From contig CAWIUT010000005.1 of NCBI GenBank assembly GCA_963839365.1, positions 207,261 through 271,260 of the forward strand: a stretch of 64,000 nucleotides of DNA, written 5' to 3'. The notes beneath the pieces were generated by a model. That model saw nothing but the letters and a program-made list of their open reading frames with translations. It ran no database searches and was not told the origin of the DNA. A program made the position numbers and the translations under genes. This DNA is from DASSKA01 sp963839365 (GTDB taxonomy: Bacteria > Actinomycetota > Actinomycetes > Propionibacteriales > Nocardioidaceae). Positions within the stretch are counted from its first letter, which is position 1, and every line of letters starts with the position of its first letter. Below are positions 33,829-43,266 of the stretch, piece by piece.

Positions 33829-35166
33829 ATGAGCGACAGGTACCAGTCCCTGATCCAGACTCCGATCGGCCAGAAGCTGGCCAAGAGCCTGGGGCTGCCC
33901 AACCCGGTGCCGCTGGAGCGCTACCGGCCGGGCGCCCCGCTCGTCGACGGGACCGTGCTGGTCACCGGCGACGGCCGTCTGGCGAAGCCGGTCGCCGGGG
34001 CCCTCGAGGGGCTCGGCGTGACCGTGGCCGCGCAGCGCGCGGAGGGACAGCGCTACAAGGGCATCGTGCTCGACGCGTCCGGGATCGACTCCTCGACGCG
34101 GCTGGTGGCCCTGCAGGAGGCGCTCACCCCGGTGCTGCGCAGCCTGGAGCGGTGCCCGCGCGTGGTGGTGCTCGGCACCCCGCCGGAGTCGATGACCGGC
34201 GGCGAGCGCGTCGCCCAGCGCGCCCTGGAGGGCTTCACCCGGTCGTTGGGCAAGGAGATCGGTCGCGGCGGCACCGTGCAGCTGGTGTACGTCGCACCCG
34301 GCGCCGAGAACGCGGCCACCAGCACGCTGGCGTTCCTGCTCTCCCCCAAGTCCGCCTACGTCTCCGGCCAGGTGATCCTGGTGGGCAGCCACGGCGTCAC
34401 CGCCGCGGCCGAGCAGGTGCAGGACTGGACCCGGCCGCTGGCGGGCAAGGTGGCCGTCGTCACCGGCGCCAGCCGCGGGATCGGGGAGGCGATCGCCGAG
34501 ACGCTGCACCGGGACGGCGCCACCGTCATCGGGGTGGACGTGCCGCAGGCGGCGGACGGGCTCAAGCACGTGATGGACCGCATCGACGGCGAGTCGCTCA
34601 CCCTCGACATCACCGCGAAGGACGCCCCGCAGCGGATAGCGCGGCACGTCGAGGAGCAGCACGGCGGCGTCGACGTCGTGGTGCACAACGCCGGCATCAC
34701 CCGGGACAAGAAGCTCGCGAACATGAAGACCGACGGGTTCGCGGCCACGATCGCGGTGAACCTGACCGCTCCCGAGCGGATCACCACCGAGCTGCTGAAG
34801 CAGGGCCTGGTGCGACCCAACGGGCGCATCATCGGGGTCGCTTCGGTGGCCGGCATCGCCGGCAACGTGGGCCAGACCAACTACGGCGCCTCGAAGGCCG
34901 GCGTCATCGGACTCGTCGACTCCCTCGCGGACGAGCTCACCGACGGCATCACCGTCAACGCGGTCGCCCCCGGGTTCATCGAGACCAAGATGACCGCGGC
35001 CGTCCCGTTGGCGACCCGCGAGGTGGGCCGCCGGCTGAACGCGATGGCGCAGGGCGGCCGCCCGGTCGACGTCGCCGAGACCATCGCGTGGTACGCCAAC
35101 CCGGCCTCCACCGCCGTCAACGGCAACGTGGTGCGGGTCTGCGGCCAGATGATGCTGGGGGCCTGA
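33829..35166 (+). CDS. fabG4: High-molecular-weight 3-oxoacyl-ACP/CoA reductase (FabG4)
   Basis: A 445-residue two-domain reductase. The N-terminal half (residues 1 to about 205) is a degenerate Rossmann-like domain without the catalytic set. The C-terminal half is a complete short-chain dehydrogenase with TGASRGIG at 212-219, NAG (HNAGITRDK), and the catalytic Y352-xxx-K356 (YGASK). This double architecture is the mark of mycobacterial FabG4, which reduces 3-oxoacyl-CoA with NADH. The start ATG 33829 gives MSDRYQSLIQTPIGQ, the usual N-terminus. htdX follows after two bases. Confidence 0.92.
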   Translation: MSDRYQSLIQTPIGQKLAKSLGLPNPVPLERYRPGAPLVDGTVLVTGDGRLAKPVAGALEGLGVTVAAQRAEGQRYKGIVLDASGIDSSTRLVALQEALTPVLRSLERCPRVVVLGTPPESMTGGERVAQRALEGFTRSLGKEIGRGGTVQLVYVAPGAENAATSTLAFLLSPKSAYVSGQVILVGSHGVTAAAEQVQDWTRPLAGKVAVVTGASRGIGEAIAETLHRDGATVIGVDVPQAADGLKHVMDRIDGESLTLDITAKDAPQRIARHVEEQHGGVDVVVHNAGITRDKKLANMKTDGFAATIAVNLTAPERITTELLKQGLVRPNGRIIGVASVAGIAGNVGQTNYGASKAGVIGLVDSLADELTDGITVNAVAPGFIETKMTAAVPLATREVGRRLNAMAQGGRPVDVAETIAWYANPASTAVNGNVVRVCGQMMLGA

Positions 35167-35168
35167 CC

Positions 35169-36050
35169 GTGGCGACCACGCGCGAGGTGAAGGGCGAGCC
35201 GGCCGCGCTGCCGTTGATGCTCAAGGCGGCGCTGCCGGTGCTGCCGGGGGTGTCGGCGTTACCCGGGGTGAAGAAGTCCGGGGACACCCTGCCGCAGCTG
35301 ACGCTGACCCGGCACGACCTGGCCATCGACCGGGCCCACGTGGAGCGGTACGCACGCGTGTGCGGGTTCTCGCTCAAGGAGAGCCTGCCGGTCACCTACC
35401 CGCACGTGCTCGCCTTCGGGCTGCACATGGCGATCATGACCGACCCGGCCTTCCCGTTCCCGGCGATCGGCACGGTGCACATCGGCAACGCGATCACGTC
35501 CCACCGGCCCGTCGCGGCCAGCGAGCGGCTGCAGGTCACCTGCCGCCCCCAGGACCTGCGTCCGCACCCGAAGGGCCGGGTCTTCGACATCGTGACATCG
35601 GTGCACTCCGCGGGCGAGCTGGTGTGGGAGGAGACGACCACGCTGCTGCGCCGTGGTCGCCGCGACGGTGACGCGGCCGCCGACGCCGGCCCGGCGTTCG
35701 CGCAGGTGCCGCCGTCCGGGGTGCGGTGGCGGCTGCCGGCCGACCTGGGCCGCCGGTACGCCGCGGTCTCCGGCGACCACAACCCGATCCACCTCTACCG
35801 CCTGACCGCCAAGGCGTTCGGGTTCCCGCGCCAGATCGCGCACGGCATGTGGACCAAGGCACGCTGCCTGGCCGCCCTCGAGGGCCGGCTGCCGGAGGCG
35901 GTCACCGTGGACGTGGCGTTCAAGAAGCCGGTGCTGCTGCCGGGCACGGTCGCCTTCGGTTCCCGGCGCGCCGGGGACCGGTGGGACTTCTCGCTCACGA
36001 GCCCGAAGAGCGGTGCACCGCACCTCCTCGGGCGGGCCACCCCGGCCTGA
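35169..36050 (+). CDS. htdX: MaoC-type 3-hydroxyacyl thioester dehydratase (HtdX-like)
   Basis: A 293-residue double hot-dog dehydratase that dehydrates 3-hydroxyacyl-CoA or -ACP after FabG4. The hydratase motif is in the second half: AVSGDHNPIHLYRLTAKAFGF with D203 and H208, then RQIAHGMWTKARCLAAL. The first half (TRHDLAIDRAHVERYARVCGF in outline) is the catalytically weak partner fold. GTG 35169 follows the fabG4 stop by two bases. FabG4, HtdX and the divergent thiolase together give three of the four steps of a beta-oxidation or reverse elongation spiral. Confidence 0.9.
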   Translation: MATTREVKGEPAALPLMLKAALPVLPGVSALPGVKKSGDTLPQLTLTRHDLAIDRAHVERYARVCGFSLKESLPVTYPHVLAFGLHMAIMTDPAFPFPAIGTVHIGNAITSHRPVAASERLQVTCRPQDLRPHPKGRVFDIVTSVHSAGELVWEETTTLLRRGRRDGDAAADAGPAFAQVPPSGVRWRLPADLGRRYAAVSGDHNPIHLYRLTAKAFGFPRQIAHGMWTKARCLAALEGRLPEAVTVDVAFKKPVLLPGTVAFGSRRAGDRWDFSLTSPKSGAPHLLGRATPA

Positions 36051-36065
36051 CGCACTGACGCCGGG

Positions 36066-37340
36066 TCAGCGGCGGCGCCCGAACCGGACGGCGGTCACGT
36101 CGCTGGTCGAGCGGCTCGTCGCCGGGGTCAGCCGGAGCGAGAAGGTGGCGGTCGCCGGGTCCCAGGCGCCCACGTCGGTGACTCCGTCGCCGTTCCAGTC
36201 CCCGGTGACCGGAAGATCGCTGCCGGTGCCGAACGGCACCGTGGTCAACGTCTGCGACCCGTCCGCGTAGCCGACCCGCAGCACGAACGTCGCGGTGGCC
36301 GGGTCGAACACCCCGACGTCGCTCACCCCATCGCCGTTCCAGTCCCCGGTGACGGGGATGTCACCGACACCGCCCAGCTGCACCGAGTCGACCGTGCCGT
36401 CGGCCGTCCGGAGCCGGAACGTCGCGGTGGCCGGGTGGAAGACGCCGACGTCGGTGACCCCATCGCCGTCCCAGTCGCCGGTGACCGGTCGGTCCATCCG
36501 CCGGCCGAGCACGATGCTGGTGGTGGTGCCGTCGCCGTTGCGCAGCAGGAACTGTCGGGTCCGGGGTCGGCGCACCCCGACGTCCGTCGTACCGTCGCCG
36601 TCCCAGTCGCCGGTCACCGGGATGTCCCGGCCGCGGCCGAAGCCGACCACTTCCGCCGGCGCCCCGGGGACCGAGAACCGGAACACGCCGCTGCGCGGCC
36701 GGGTGCGGAACACGCCGACCGAGTCGGCGCCCTCACCGCCCCGGTCCGCACTGAGCGGGATGTCGGGACAGTTGGCCGACACCAGCGGGGTGCCCGCGGC
36801 GTACGCCGCGTGGTGGAACCAGACCGGCTGGTCCACGCCGTCCACCCGCTCCTCGAAGTGCAGGTGCGGACCGGTCGCATTGCCCGTGTCCCCGACCTGG
36901 CCGATGATCCCGCCCTGGTCGATCTGCTGGCCCTGCACCACCCAGACCGCCTTCAGGTGCGCATAGAGGGTGCTGTTCCCGTCGCCGTGGTCGATGACCA
37001 CGTAGCGCCCGTAGCTGGCACTCCCCAGGTCGGCGACCTGCGTGACCGTTCCGGCCGCGGCAGCGAGCACCAGCTTCCCGTAGTCCTTCGGCCGGGTGAA
37101 GTCCAGCGCCAGCGGGCTCGGGCTGTGCCCCGGCCACGTATTCCCGGTCCAGCGCTGCCCGCACGGGAAGGGCATCTGGTAGTCCACCGTCGGCGGCGTG
37201 CCGGGGTCGACCACGCCGGTGGCGCCGGCCCCGCCCGCGAGGCCCACCGGGGCGGCCAACAGGGCGAACGCGGTCAGGACGGGGGCCAGCCGACGCCCCC
37301 CACGCGACCATGCCGTGCCACCACTCACGCGACGACTCAC
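36066..37340 (-). CDS. Secreted M23 peptidase with FG-GAP-like repeats
   Basis: A secreted protein of about 424 residues. A signal peptide (LAPVLTAFALLAAPVGLAGG, Ala-rich cleavage site) is followed by a LytM/M23 domain: GHSPSPLALDF, LYAHLK and the metal motif GPHLHFEE. The first metal ligand is spaced H-x7-D, unlike the usual H-x3-D. Then come four repeats of the type PVTGDWDGDGxTDVGV, each with a DxDGDG calcium-binding-like loop, as in FG-GAP/VCBS propeller blades. It probably cuts wall peptides outside the cell or binds polymer. The start is uncertain: GTG 37340 has GAGAGG 8 bases upstream; ATGs lie at 37349 and 37397. Confidence 0.82.
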   Translation of the reverse strand: MSRRVSGGTAWSRGGRRLAPVLTAFALLAAPVGLAGGAGATGVVDPGTPPTVDYQMPFPCGQRWTGNTWPGHSPSPLALDFTRPKDYGKLVLAAAAGTVTQVADLGSASYGRYVVIDHGDGNSTLYAHLKAVWVVQGQQIDQGGIIGQVGDTGNATGPHLHFEERVDGVDQPVWFHHAAYAAGTPLVSANCPDIPLSADRGGEGADSVGVFRTRPRSGVFRFSVPGAPAEVVGFGRGRDIPVTGDWDGDGTTDVGVRRPRTRQFLLRNGDGTTTSIVLGRRMDRPVTGDWDGDGVTDVGVFHPATATFRLRTADGTVDSVQLGGVGDIPVTGDWNGDGVSDVGVFDPATATFVLRVGYADGSQTLTTVPFGTGSDLPVTGDWNGDGVTDVGAWDPATATFSLRLTPATSRSTSDVTAVRFGRRR

Positions 37341-37491
37341 AGGCGGCATCCTCTCGGCGGGGCGGGACGCGGTGCGCCCGACCGCCCCCGGCATCACCGG
37401 TCACAGCAGTCGCTTCAGCACACCGCGCCTCAAGAACGCTCAACCGTAGCCAGCCGTCAGCGTGTCTGTCGCAGATTCGGCGAAATGCGTG

Positions 37492-38475
37492 CTATATGCG
37501 CCCGCCGATGCTCGCCTCGTCCGGCGCGGAGAGGGTGAGCACCGCCTCGGTCACGTGGTCCTGCTCCTCGAGCTGGTGCTCGAGCCGGCGCAGCGCGTAG
37601 GCCACCGTCGACTCCGCCGCGTCCCCCTCCAGGTCGATGCTGGCCACCAGCAGCACACGGCGCGGTCCGACGTACTCCAGCCGCAGGTAGGTCACCCGGG
37701 CCACCTCCGGTAGGGCGCAGATCTGCTTCAGCGCCGCCTCCCGCACCCGCGCATCGACCTGCTGGCCGGTCAGGAACTGGCGGTTCTGGTTGATCAGCAC
37801 CACCGCGACCACCCCGAGCACCAGTCCGATCAGGATGGAGCCGGCCGCGTCGTAGGCCGCGTTCCCGGTGATCTGGTGCAGGGCCACGCCCAGCCCGGCG
37901 AGGGCCAGGCCGACCACCGCCGCTGAGTCCTCGGCGACCACGGCCCGCAGCGTCGGGTCGGAGGTCTCGAGGGCGTAGGTGAACACGTCCTTGTCGGTCT
38001 CGCTGGCCTCCGCACGGGTCTGCTTGAGGGCACGCACCAAGGAGGTGGACTCGAAGCAGAACGACACCGCGAGGACGACGTAGGCCCACAGGTACGAGGA
38101 GTCGCTCCCACCGCCGCCGACCAGCTGGGTGATCCCGTGCCACACCGAGAGGACGGCGCCGGCGAAGAACAGGCCCATGGCGGCGAGCAGTGACCAGACG
38201 TACGCCTCACGTCCGTAACCGAACGGGTGCGTCTCGTCCGGCGCCTTCCGGGCCTTCTTGTCGGCGACGAGGAGCAGCACCTCGTTGCCGGTGTCCGCCC
38301 ATGAGTGCGCCGCCTCGGCCAGCATCGACGCCGACCCGGTGATCAAGGCCACGAAGGTCTTCGCGACGGCGACTCCGAGGTTGGCCAGCAGGGCCACGAT
38401 CACGGTGAGGGTGGAGTCGCCGCCCTGCCCCTGGTCGCCGGCCTGGTCGTCGGCCTGGTCGTCGCTCACGCTCAC
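37492..38475 (-). CDS. Cation diffusion facilitator (CDF) metal exporter
   Basis: A 327-residue CDF-family exporter of zinc, cobalt, iron or manganese. Six membrane helices are followed by a cytosolic metal-sensing domain. The helix-2 site is AEAAHSWADTGNE (HxxxD) and helix 5 has VVAEDSAAVVGLALAG in outline, with the site Asp. THPFGYGREAYVWSLLAAMG is the typical loop between. The very N-terminus is acidic and Gln/Asp rich (DDQADDQAGDQGQGGD). The start is GTG 38475; there is a GTG two codons inside. Confidence 0.9.
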   Translation of the reverse strand: MSVSDDQADDQAGDQGQGGDSTLTVIVALLANLGVAVAKTFVALITGSASMLAEAAHSWADTGNEVLLLVADKKARKAPDETHPFGYGREAYVWSLLAAMGLFFAGAVLSVWHGITQLVGGGGSDSSYLWAYVVLAVSFCFESTSLVRALKQTRAEASETDKDVFTYALETSDPTLRAVVAEDSAAVVGLALAGLGVALHQITGNAAYDAAGSILIGLVLGVVAVVLINQNRQFLTGQQVDARVREAALKQICALPEVARVTYLRLEYVGPRRVLLVASIDLEGDAAESTVAYALRRLEHQLEEQDHVTEAVLTLSAPDEASIGGRI

Positions 38476-38511
38476 CGTCCCGGTTCGTCTCGGTGGAGGG
38501 GCGGCGGCGGA

Positions 38512-39378
38512 TCAGCCGGCCGGCCGCTGCCGGATCAGGCCCTCCTGGGCCACGGTCGCGACCAGGGTCCCGTCCTGGGCGAACACCCTCCCTATCGCTA
38601 GTCCTCGTGCCCCTGACGCGGACGGCGAAACCTGGTCGTAGAGCAGCCAGGTGTCTGCACGGAACGGCCGGTGGAACCAGATGGTGTGGTCCAGCGAGGC
38701 CGACTGCAGGCCCGGATCGGAGATCAGCACGCCGTGCGGGACGAGCGCGGAGGCCAGCAGCGTCATGTCGCTGGCGTAGGTGAACGCCGCCCGGTGCGTC
38801 AGCGGGGAGTCGTCCAGCTTCCCGCTGATCCGGATCCACAGCCGGGACTGGGCCGGACGCTGTTCGGGCGGCAGCTCGCCGCCGGGGCGGGAGTCGCCGA
38901 TCCAGCGCATCTCGAGGGCCGACCACTCCTTGACCCAGCGGTCGGCGTTGGTCGGTGAGCCGCGCCGGATGAGCTCGGCCATGTCCGGGGCCTCGTCCGG
39001 CGACGGCACCGTCGGCATCACGTCCTGGTGCTCGAAGCCGGGCTCGGTGATCTGGAAGCTCGCGGTCATGTAGTAGATCGGCCGGCCGTGCTGCCGGGCG
39101 ACCACGCGGCGGGTGGCGAAGGACCTCCCGTCCCGGATCCGCTCCGCGTCGTACACGATCGGCACGGAGGTGTCGCCGGGTCGCAGGAAGTAGCTGTGCA
39201 GCGAGTGCACCAGCAGCTCCTCGTCCACCGTCCGTGCGGCGGCCACCAGCGCCTGTCCGGCAACCTGGCCCCCGAACACCCGCTGCATGATGGTGTCGGG
39301 CTGGGTGCCCCGGAACAGGTTGACGTCGACGGTCTCGAGGTCGAGCAGATCGAGCAGCTCCTCCGCGGAACTGGGCAC
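38512..39378 (-). CDS. tesB: Acyl-CoA thioesterase II
   Basis: A 288-residue double hot-dog thioesterase that hydrolyses acyl-CoA to free acid and CoA. FRGTQPDTIMQRVFGGQVAGQAL in outline is the N-terminal signature; HSLHSYFLRPGDTSVPIVY and the C-terminal SLDHTIWFHRPFRADTWLLY (catalytic Asp in the LDHT loop) are diagnostic of TesB. The GTG at 39378 gives a start four bases behind the stop of the PAC2 gene. It may be one transcript with PAC2 and possibly dxs. Confidence 0.93.
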   Translation of the reverse strand: MPSSAEELLDLLDLETVDVNLFRGTQPDTIMQRVFGGQVAGQALVAAARTVDEELLVHSLHSYFLRPGDTSVPIVYDAERIRDGRSFATRRVVARQHGRPIYYMTASFQITEPGFEHQDVMPTVPSPDEAPDMAELIRRGSPTNADRWVKEWSALEMRWIGDSRPGGELPPEQRPAQSRLWIRISGKLDDSPLTHRAAFTYASDMTLLASALVPHGVLISDPGLQSASLDHTIWFHRPFRADTWLLYDQVSPSASGARGLAIGRVFAQDGTLVATVAQEGLIRQRPAG

Positions 39379-39382
39379 GGGG

Positions 39383-40309
39383 CTACTCCTCAGGCTGGTC
39401 GGGGTTGTTGAGCCCGGCCAGGAAGCGCTCGAACTCCTCACCGAGCTCCTCACCGGAGGGGAGTCGCTGCTCGTCGGCGAGCGGCAGGTTGGCACCCTGC
39501 CCGGCGTTCCGGAGGGCGTCGTACTGCTGCTCGAGCCCCTCGACCACCTCGCCGACCTCGGGTGAGGCGTGCACCTGGGCGTTGATCTCGGCGAGCCGCT
39601 CCTCCCCCGCGACCTGCAGACTGGTCAGGTCCCACTCCAGCCCGGTGACCCCGTGCACCGCTTCGAGCAGGGCAGCCGCGGCCAGCGGGTAGTCGATCTG
39701 GGCCACGTAGTGCGGGATGTGGGCGACGAAGCCCAACGCGCCGTGGCCCCACTCCCCGAGACGCACCTCGAGCAGCGCCTGTGCGCTGCTCGGCACCCTG
39801 ATCCGGCCCTTCCAGACGTTCTCCTGGACCAGCAGCCCCGTGTCGGTGGCGTGATGGGTGAGCATCACCGGGCGGGTGTGCGGGACGGCCATCGGCACCG
39901 ACCCGAGCGCGACGGACAGCCGCACGCCGAACCGGTCGACCACCTCCCGGACGGCTGCCGCGAACGCCTCCCAGTAGGTGTCCGGCTCGGGTCCGTGCAG
40001 GAGGAGGTACGGCGTGCCGGTGTCGTCGTGCAGCAGCCGGACCACCAGCCGTGGCGCGGCGTACTCCTCGTAGTGGTCCTCGGCGAAGATCAACGGGGGC
40101 CGCCGGGCCCGGTAGTCGTAGAACGCGTCCATGTCGAAGCTGGCCACCACCCGGCCGGAAGACTGCGACTGCAGGCGCGTGACGGCGAGCGCGGCCGCGC
40201 TGCCGGCGTCCAGAAAGCCTTCCAACGCGTGCAGCAGCACCGGTCGGGAGTCCTCCGCGAGCTCAGGCACGTCATCGACGATGTGCACGAAACGCGACTC
40301 CTCCGTCAT
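39383..40309 (-). CDS. PAC2 family protein (proteasome-assembly-chaperone-like)
   Basis: A 308-residue member of the PAC2 family, common in actinomycetes and archaea and thought of as a proteasome-assembly-chaperone relative. DMDAFYDYRARRPPLIF, YLLLHGPEPDTYWEAF and a GSVPMAVPHTRP segment are family features; the last 60 residues are acidic and probably helical. No proteasome genes are in the window. A GAGG lies before the ATG at 40309. Confidence 0.85.
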   Translation of the reverse strand: MTEESRFVHIVDDVPELAEDSRPVLLHALEGFLDAGSAAALAVTRLQSQSSGRVVASFDMDAFYDYRARRPPLIFAEDHYEEYAAPRLVVRLLHDDTGTPYLLLHGPEPDTYWEAFAAAVREVVDRFGVRLSVALGSVPMAVPHTRPVMLTHHATDTGLLVQENVWKGRIRVPSSAQALLEVRLGEWGHGALGFVAHIPHYVAQIDYPLAAAALLEAVHGVTGLEWDLTSLQVAGEERLAEINAQVHASPEVGEVVEGLEQQYDALRNAGQGANLPLADEQRLPSGEELGEEFERFLAGLNNPDQPEE

Positions 40310-40346
40310 GGCTCACCTCCCGTCGCACTCGATCCATGGGGCAACC

Positions 40347-42257
40347 CTACGGGCAGCCGGGCTGTTCCACGTCGACGAGCGGCTCGCCGCGGTCAAGGCC
40401 GGTCACGTCCTCCACGATGCTGCGGGCCAGGGTCTGCGGGGTGAGCCCGATCCGTTCCAGGATGCTGGCGCGCTTGGCGTGGGCGAGGAACTGCTGAGGG
40501 ATCCCGTGCAGCCGCACCGGCGTGCTGACCCGCGCCTCGTTGAGGGTCTGCAGCAGCACGGACCCGCAGCCGCCTACCACTCCGTTGTCCTCGACGCTGA
40601 CCACCAGCCGGTGCTCGGCGGCCAGCTTCACCAGGGCCGGGTCCACGGGCTTGACCCAGCGCGGGTCCACCACCGTCACGCCGATGCCCTGGGCCACCAG
40701 CCGGTCGGCGACGTCGACGGACACGCTGGCCATCGAGCCGACCCCGACGATGAGCACGTCCTTGGCGCCGTTGCGCACGAGCACGTCGCAGCCGCCTGCC
40801 CGGTCGACCGTCCCGATGTCGGCGATCGGCGGGCCCTTCGGGAACCGGACGACCGTGGGTGCGTCGTCGACCGCGACGGCCTCCCGCAGCAGCTCCTGCA
40901 GCCGGGCCCCGTCGCGGGGGGCCGCAAGGCGCAGCCCGGGCACCACCTGCAACACCGACATGTCCCACATCCCGTTGTGGGACGGACCGTCGTCACCGGT
41001 CACCCCGGCCCGGTCCAGCACGAACGTGACGCCGCAGCCGTGCAGCGCCACGTCCATCAGCACCTGGTCGAAGGCCCGGTTCAAGAACGTTGCGTAGACC
41101 GCGACCACCGGGTGCAGCCCCCCCATCGCCAGCCCGGCGGCCGAGGTGGCGGCGTGCGCCTCGGCGATGCCCACGTCGAAGACCCGGTCCGGGTAGGTCT
41201 TCGCGAAGCGGTCCATCCCGACCGGGTGCAGCATCGCCGCGGTGATGCCGACGATGTCGTGCCGTTCCTTGCCGAGTGCGACCATCTCCTCGGCGAACAC
41301 GTCGGTCCACGTGCGGCCCTTGGGCTTCTCCACCCCGGTGTCCACGTCGAAGGGGCCGGGAGAGTGGAACTGGTCGGCCTCGTGCCGCTCGGCCGCGTCG
41401 TACCCGAAGCCCTTCTTGGTGATCGCGTGCACGATCACCGGGCCCCCGAACCGCTTGGCCTGGGCCAGCGCCTGCTCCATGGCCGACCGGTCGTGCCCGT
41501 CGATCGGCCCGACGTACTTCAGGCCAAGGTCCTCGAAGAGGCCCTGCGGGGCCAGGACGTCCTTCATCCCCTTCTTGACCGCGTGCAGCGCGTCGTAGAC
41601 CGCCGGGCCGACCCCGCGTACGCCGTTCAGCTTGGTCCTCACCATGTCGAGCACCTGCTCGTAGCGCGGGTTGGTGCGCAGGGTGGTCAGGTGGTTGGCC
41701 AACCCGCCGACCGTGGGCGTGTAGGAGCGGCCGTTGTCGTTGACGACGATGACCAGCTTGCGGTCCTGCGCCGCCGAGATGTTGTTCAACGCCTCCCAGG
41801 CCATGCCGCCGGTGAGCGCGCCGTCACCGATCACCGCGACCACGTGCCGGTCCTCGCCCCGCACCCTGTAAGCCTTGGCCAGCCCGTCCGCGTAGGACAG
41901 CGCCGTGGACGCGTGCGAGTTCTCCATCACGTCGTGGTCGGACTCCGCCCGGCAAGGGTAGCCGGACAGCCCGTTCTCCTGGCGGAGCGTGTCGAAGATC
42001 CCCGCCCGGCCGGTGACGAGCTTGTGCACGTAGGCCTGGTGGCCGGTGTCGAACACGATCCGGTCCTGCGGGGAGTCGAACACCCGGTGCAGCGCCAGGG
42101 TGAGCTCGACGACGCCCAGGTTGGGACCGAGGTGCCCGCCGCGCGGTGAGCAGGTGGTCACCAGGAAGTCCCGGATCTCGCTGGCCAGCGTGTCCAGCTG
42201 CGCGTCATCCAGGTCCCGGAGGTCCGCCGGCCCCGTGATCGACGAGAGCAGTCCCAT
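40347..42257 (-). CDS. dxs: 1-Deoxy-D-xylulose-5-phosphate synthase
   Basis: Dxs condenses pyruvate and glyceraldehyde 3-phosphate with thiamine diphosphate, the first step of the MEP isoprenoid pathway. The 636 residues are full length. GHLGPNLGVVELTLALH opens the family homology, the thiamine diphosphate motif starts at GDG (144-146, in GDGALTGGMAWEALNN), YVGPIDGHD and DRAGVTGDDGPSHNG are the later signatures, and the transketolase C domain closes. In many actinomycetes dxs is next to acnA and an RNA methyltransferase gene; here acnA lies 15 kb away with unrelated genes in between. Confidence 0.98.
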   Translation of the reverse strand: MGLLSSITGPADLRDLDDAQLDTLASEIRDFLVTTCSPRGGHLGPNLGVVELTLALHRVFDSPQDRIVFDTGHQAYVHKLVTGRAGIFDTLRQENGLSGYPCRAESDHDVMENSHASTALSYADGLAKAYRVRGEDRHVVAVIGDGALTGGMAWEALNNISAAQDRKLVIVVNDNGRSYTPTVGGLANHLTTLRTNPRYEQVLDMVRTKLNGVRGVGPAVYDALHAVKKGMKDVLAPQGLFEDLGLKYVGPIDGHDRSAMEQALAQAKRFGGPVIVHAITKKGFGYDAAERHEADQFHSPGPFDVDTGVEKPKGRTWTDVFAEEMVALGKERHDIVGITAAMLHPVGMDRFAKTYPDRVFDVGIAEAHAATSAAGLAMGGLHPVVAVYATFLNRAFDQVLMDVALHGCGVTFVLDRAGVTGDDGPSHNGMWDMSVLQVVPGLRLAAPRDGARLQELLREAVAVDDAPTVVRFPKGPPIADIGTVDRAGGCDVLVRNGAKDVLIVGVGSMASVSVDVADRLVAQGIGVTVVDPRWVKPVDPALVKLAAEHRLVVSVEDNGVVGGCGSVLLQTLNEARVSTPVRLHGIPQQFLAHAKRASILERIGLTPQTLARSIVEDVTGLDRGEPLVDVEQPGCP

Positions 42258-42311
42258 ACGTCAGTTCGCCCTTCCCGCGGTTGCGATATCCGCACGAGTC
42301 TAGTGGTGGTG

Positions 42312-43223
42312 TCACAGGTCGAAGAAGGCCACCGCAGGCTCGTTCAGGCTGGCCAACCAGACCCGTCCGCCATGTTCTCTCACTCCGGTGACCATGTGAA
42401 ACCCACGGCCCGGCTCGGCGTGGTCATGGACCACCGACCCGTCGTCGGCGAACGCCATCACGCGCACGGTCCTCTTCGGCTGCGGCTGCACCCGCTCGGG
42501 GATCCTGGCAGCTGCCCGGCGTGCCGGAGCCGGTGTGCGCATCAGCCACTCCAGCACCGGGTCGGGGGGCGATGCGATCGCCACCCAGACCAGCCCGTCG
42601 CTACCGCGGGAGATGTTGTCGGGATAGCCGGGCAGCCCGTCCACGAGGACGTCGGTGCGGCCCGCGGAGGGGCCGGTGAGCCATCGGCGTACCACGCGTC
42701 GGGCGGGCGTCTCCGCGACCGCGACGTAGGACTCGTCGGCGGCGAGCGCGACACCGTTCGCGAACCGTAGCCCGTCGAGCACCACGTCGACCCCTCCGCC
42801 GGCGGAGCGGCGCAGCAGCCGGCCACTGCGGGTGTCCTCGATCAGCTCCTGCCGCCAGTCGTGGACGCCGTGGTGCCGGGAGGAGTCGGTGAACCAGATG
42901 TCGCCGTTGCTGTGCACCGCGGCGTTGTTGCAGAAGCGCATCCGCCGGCCGTGCACCAGGCCCACCAGCACCTCGATCCGTCCGGCGGCGTCGAGCGCGA
43001 GCAGGCCACGGCCGGCGTCGCAGACGAGCAGCCGACCTTCGGGGAGCACCTCCAGGCCCAGCGGCCGGCCCCCGGTGTTGGCCACGAGCGAGATCTGCCG
43101 ACCCTCGCCGGTGACCGCGAAGACCGACCCGTCGACGGTGCCGGTGTAGACGACACCGGCACCGTCGACCACGACGTCCTCGGCCCCGAACCCGGGCACC
43201 GGGAGCACTGTCAGGGGCGCCAT
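42312..43223 (-). CDS. SMP-30/strictosidine synthase-like beta-propeller protein
   Basis: A 303-residue six-bladed propeller of the SMP-30/gluconolactonase/LRE or strictosidine-synthase-like group. Seen are ADFGAEDVVVDGAGVVYTGT-type opening blades, GRPLGLEVLPEGRLLVCDAGRGLLALD in outline, the NNAAVHSNGDIWFTDSS motif, and DGLPGYPDNISRGSDGLVWVAI. Members are metal-dependent lactonases or hydrolases; here no signal peptide is seen. The true start is ATG 43223; the longer open frame lacks homology. It diverges from the M20 peptidase gene by 43 bases. Confidence 0.83.
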   Translation of the reverse strand: MAPLTVLPVPGFGAEDVVVDGAGVVYTGTVDGSVFAVTGEGRQISLVANTGGRPLGLEVLPEGRLLVCDAGRGLLALDAAGRIEVLVGLVHGRRMRFCNNAAVHSNGDIWFTDSSRHHGVHDWRQELIEDTRSGRLLRRSAGGGVDVVLDGLRFANGVALAADESYVAVAETPARRVVRRWLTGPSAGRTDVLVDGLPGYPDNISRGSDGLVWVAIASPPDPVLEWLMRTPAPARRAAARIPERVQPQPKRTVRVMAFADDGSVVHDHAEPGRGFHMVTGVREHGGRVWLASLNEPAVAFFDL

Positions 43224-43266
43224 GGTCGGCCACCCTAACCGGGGACCATCGCGTAGGCTCCCGCGC

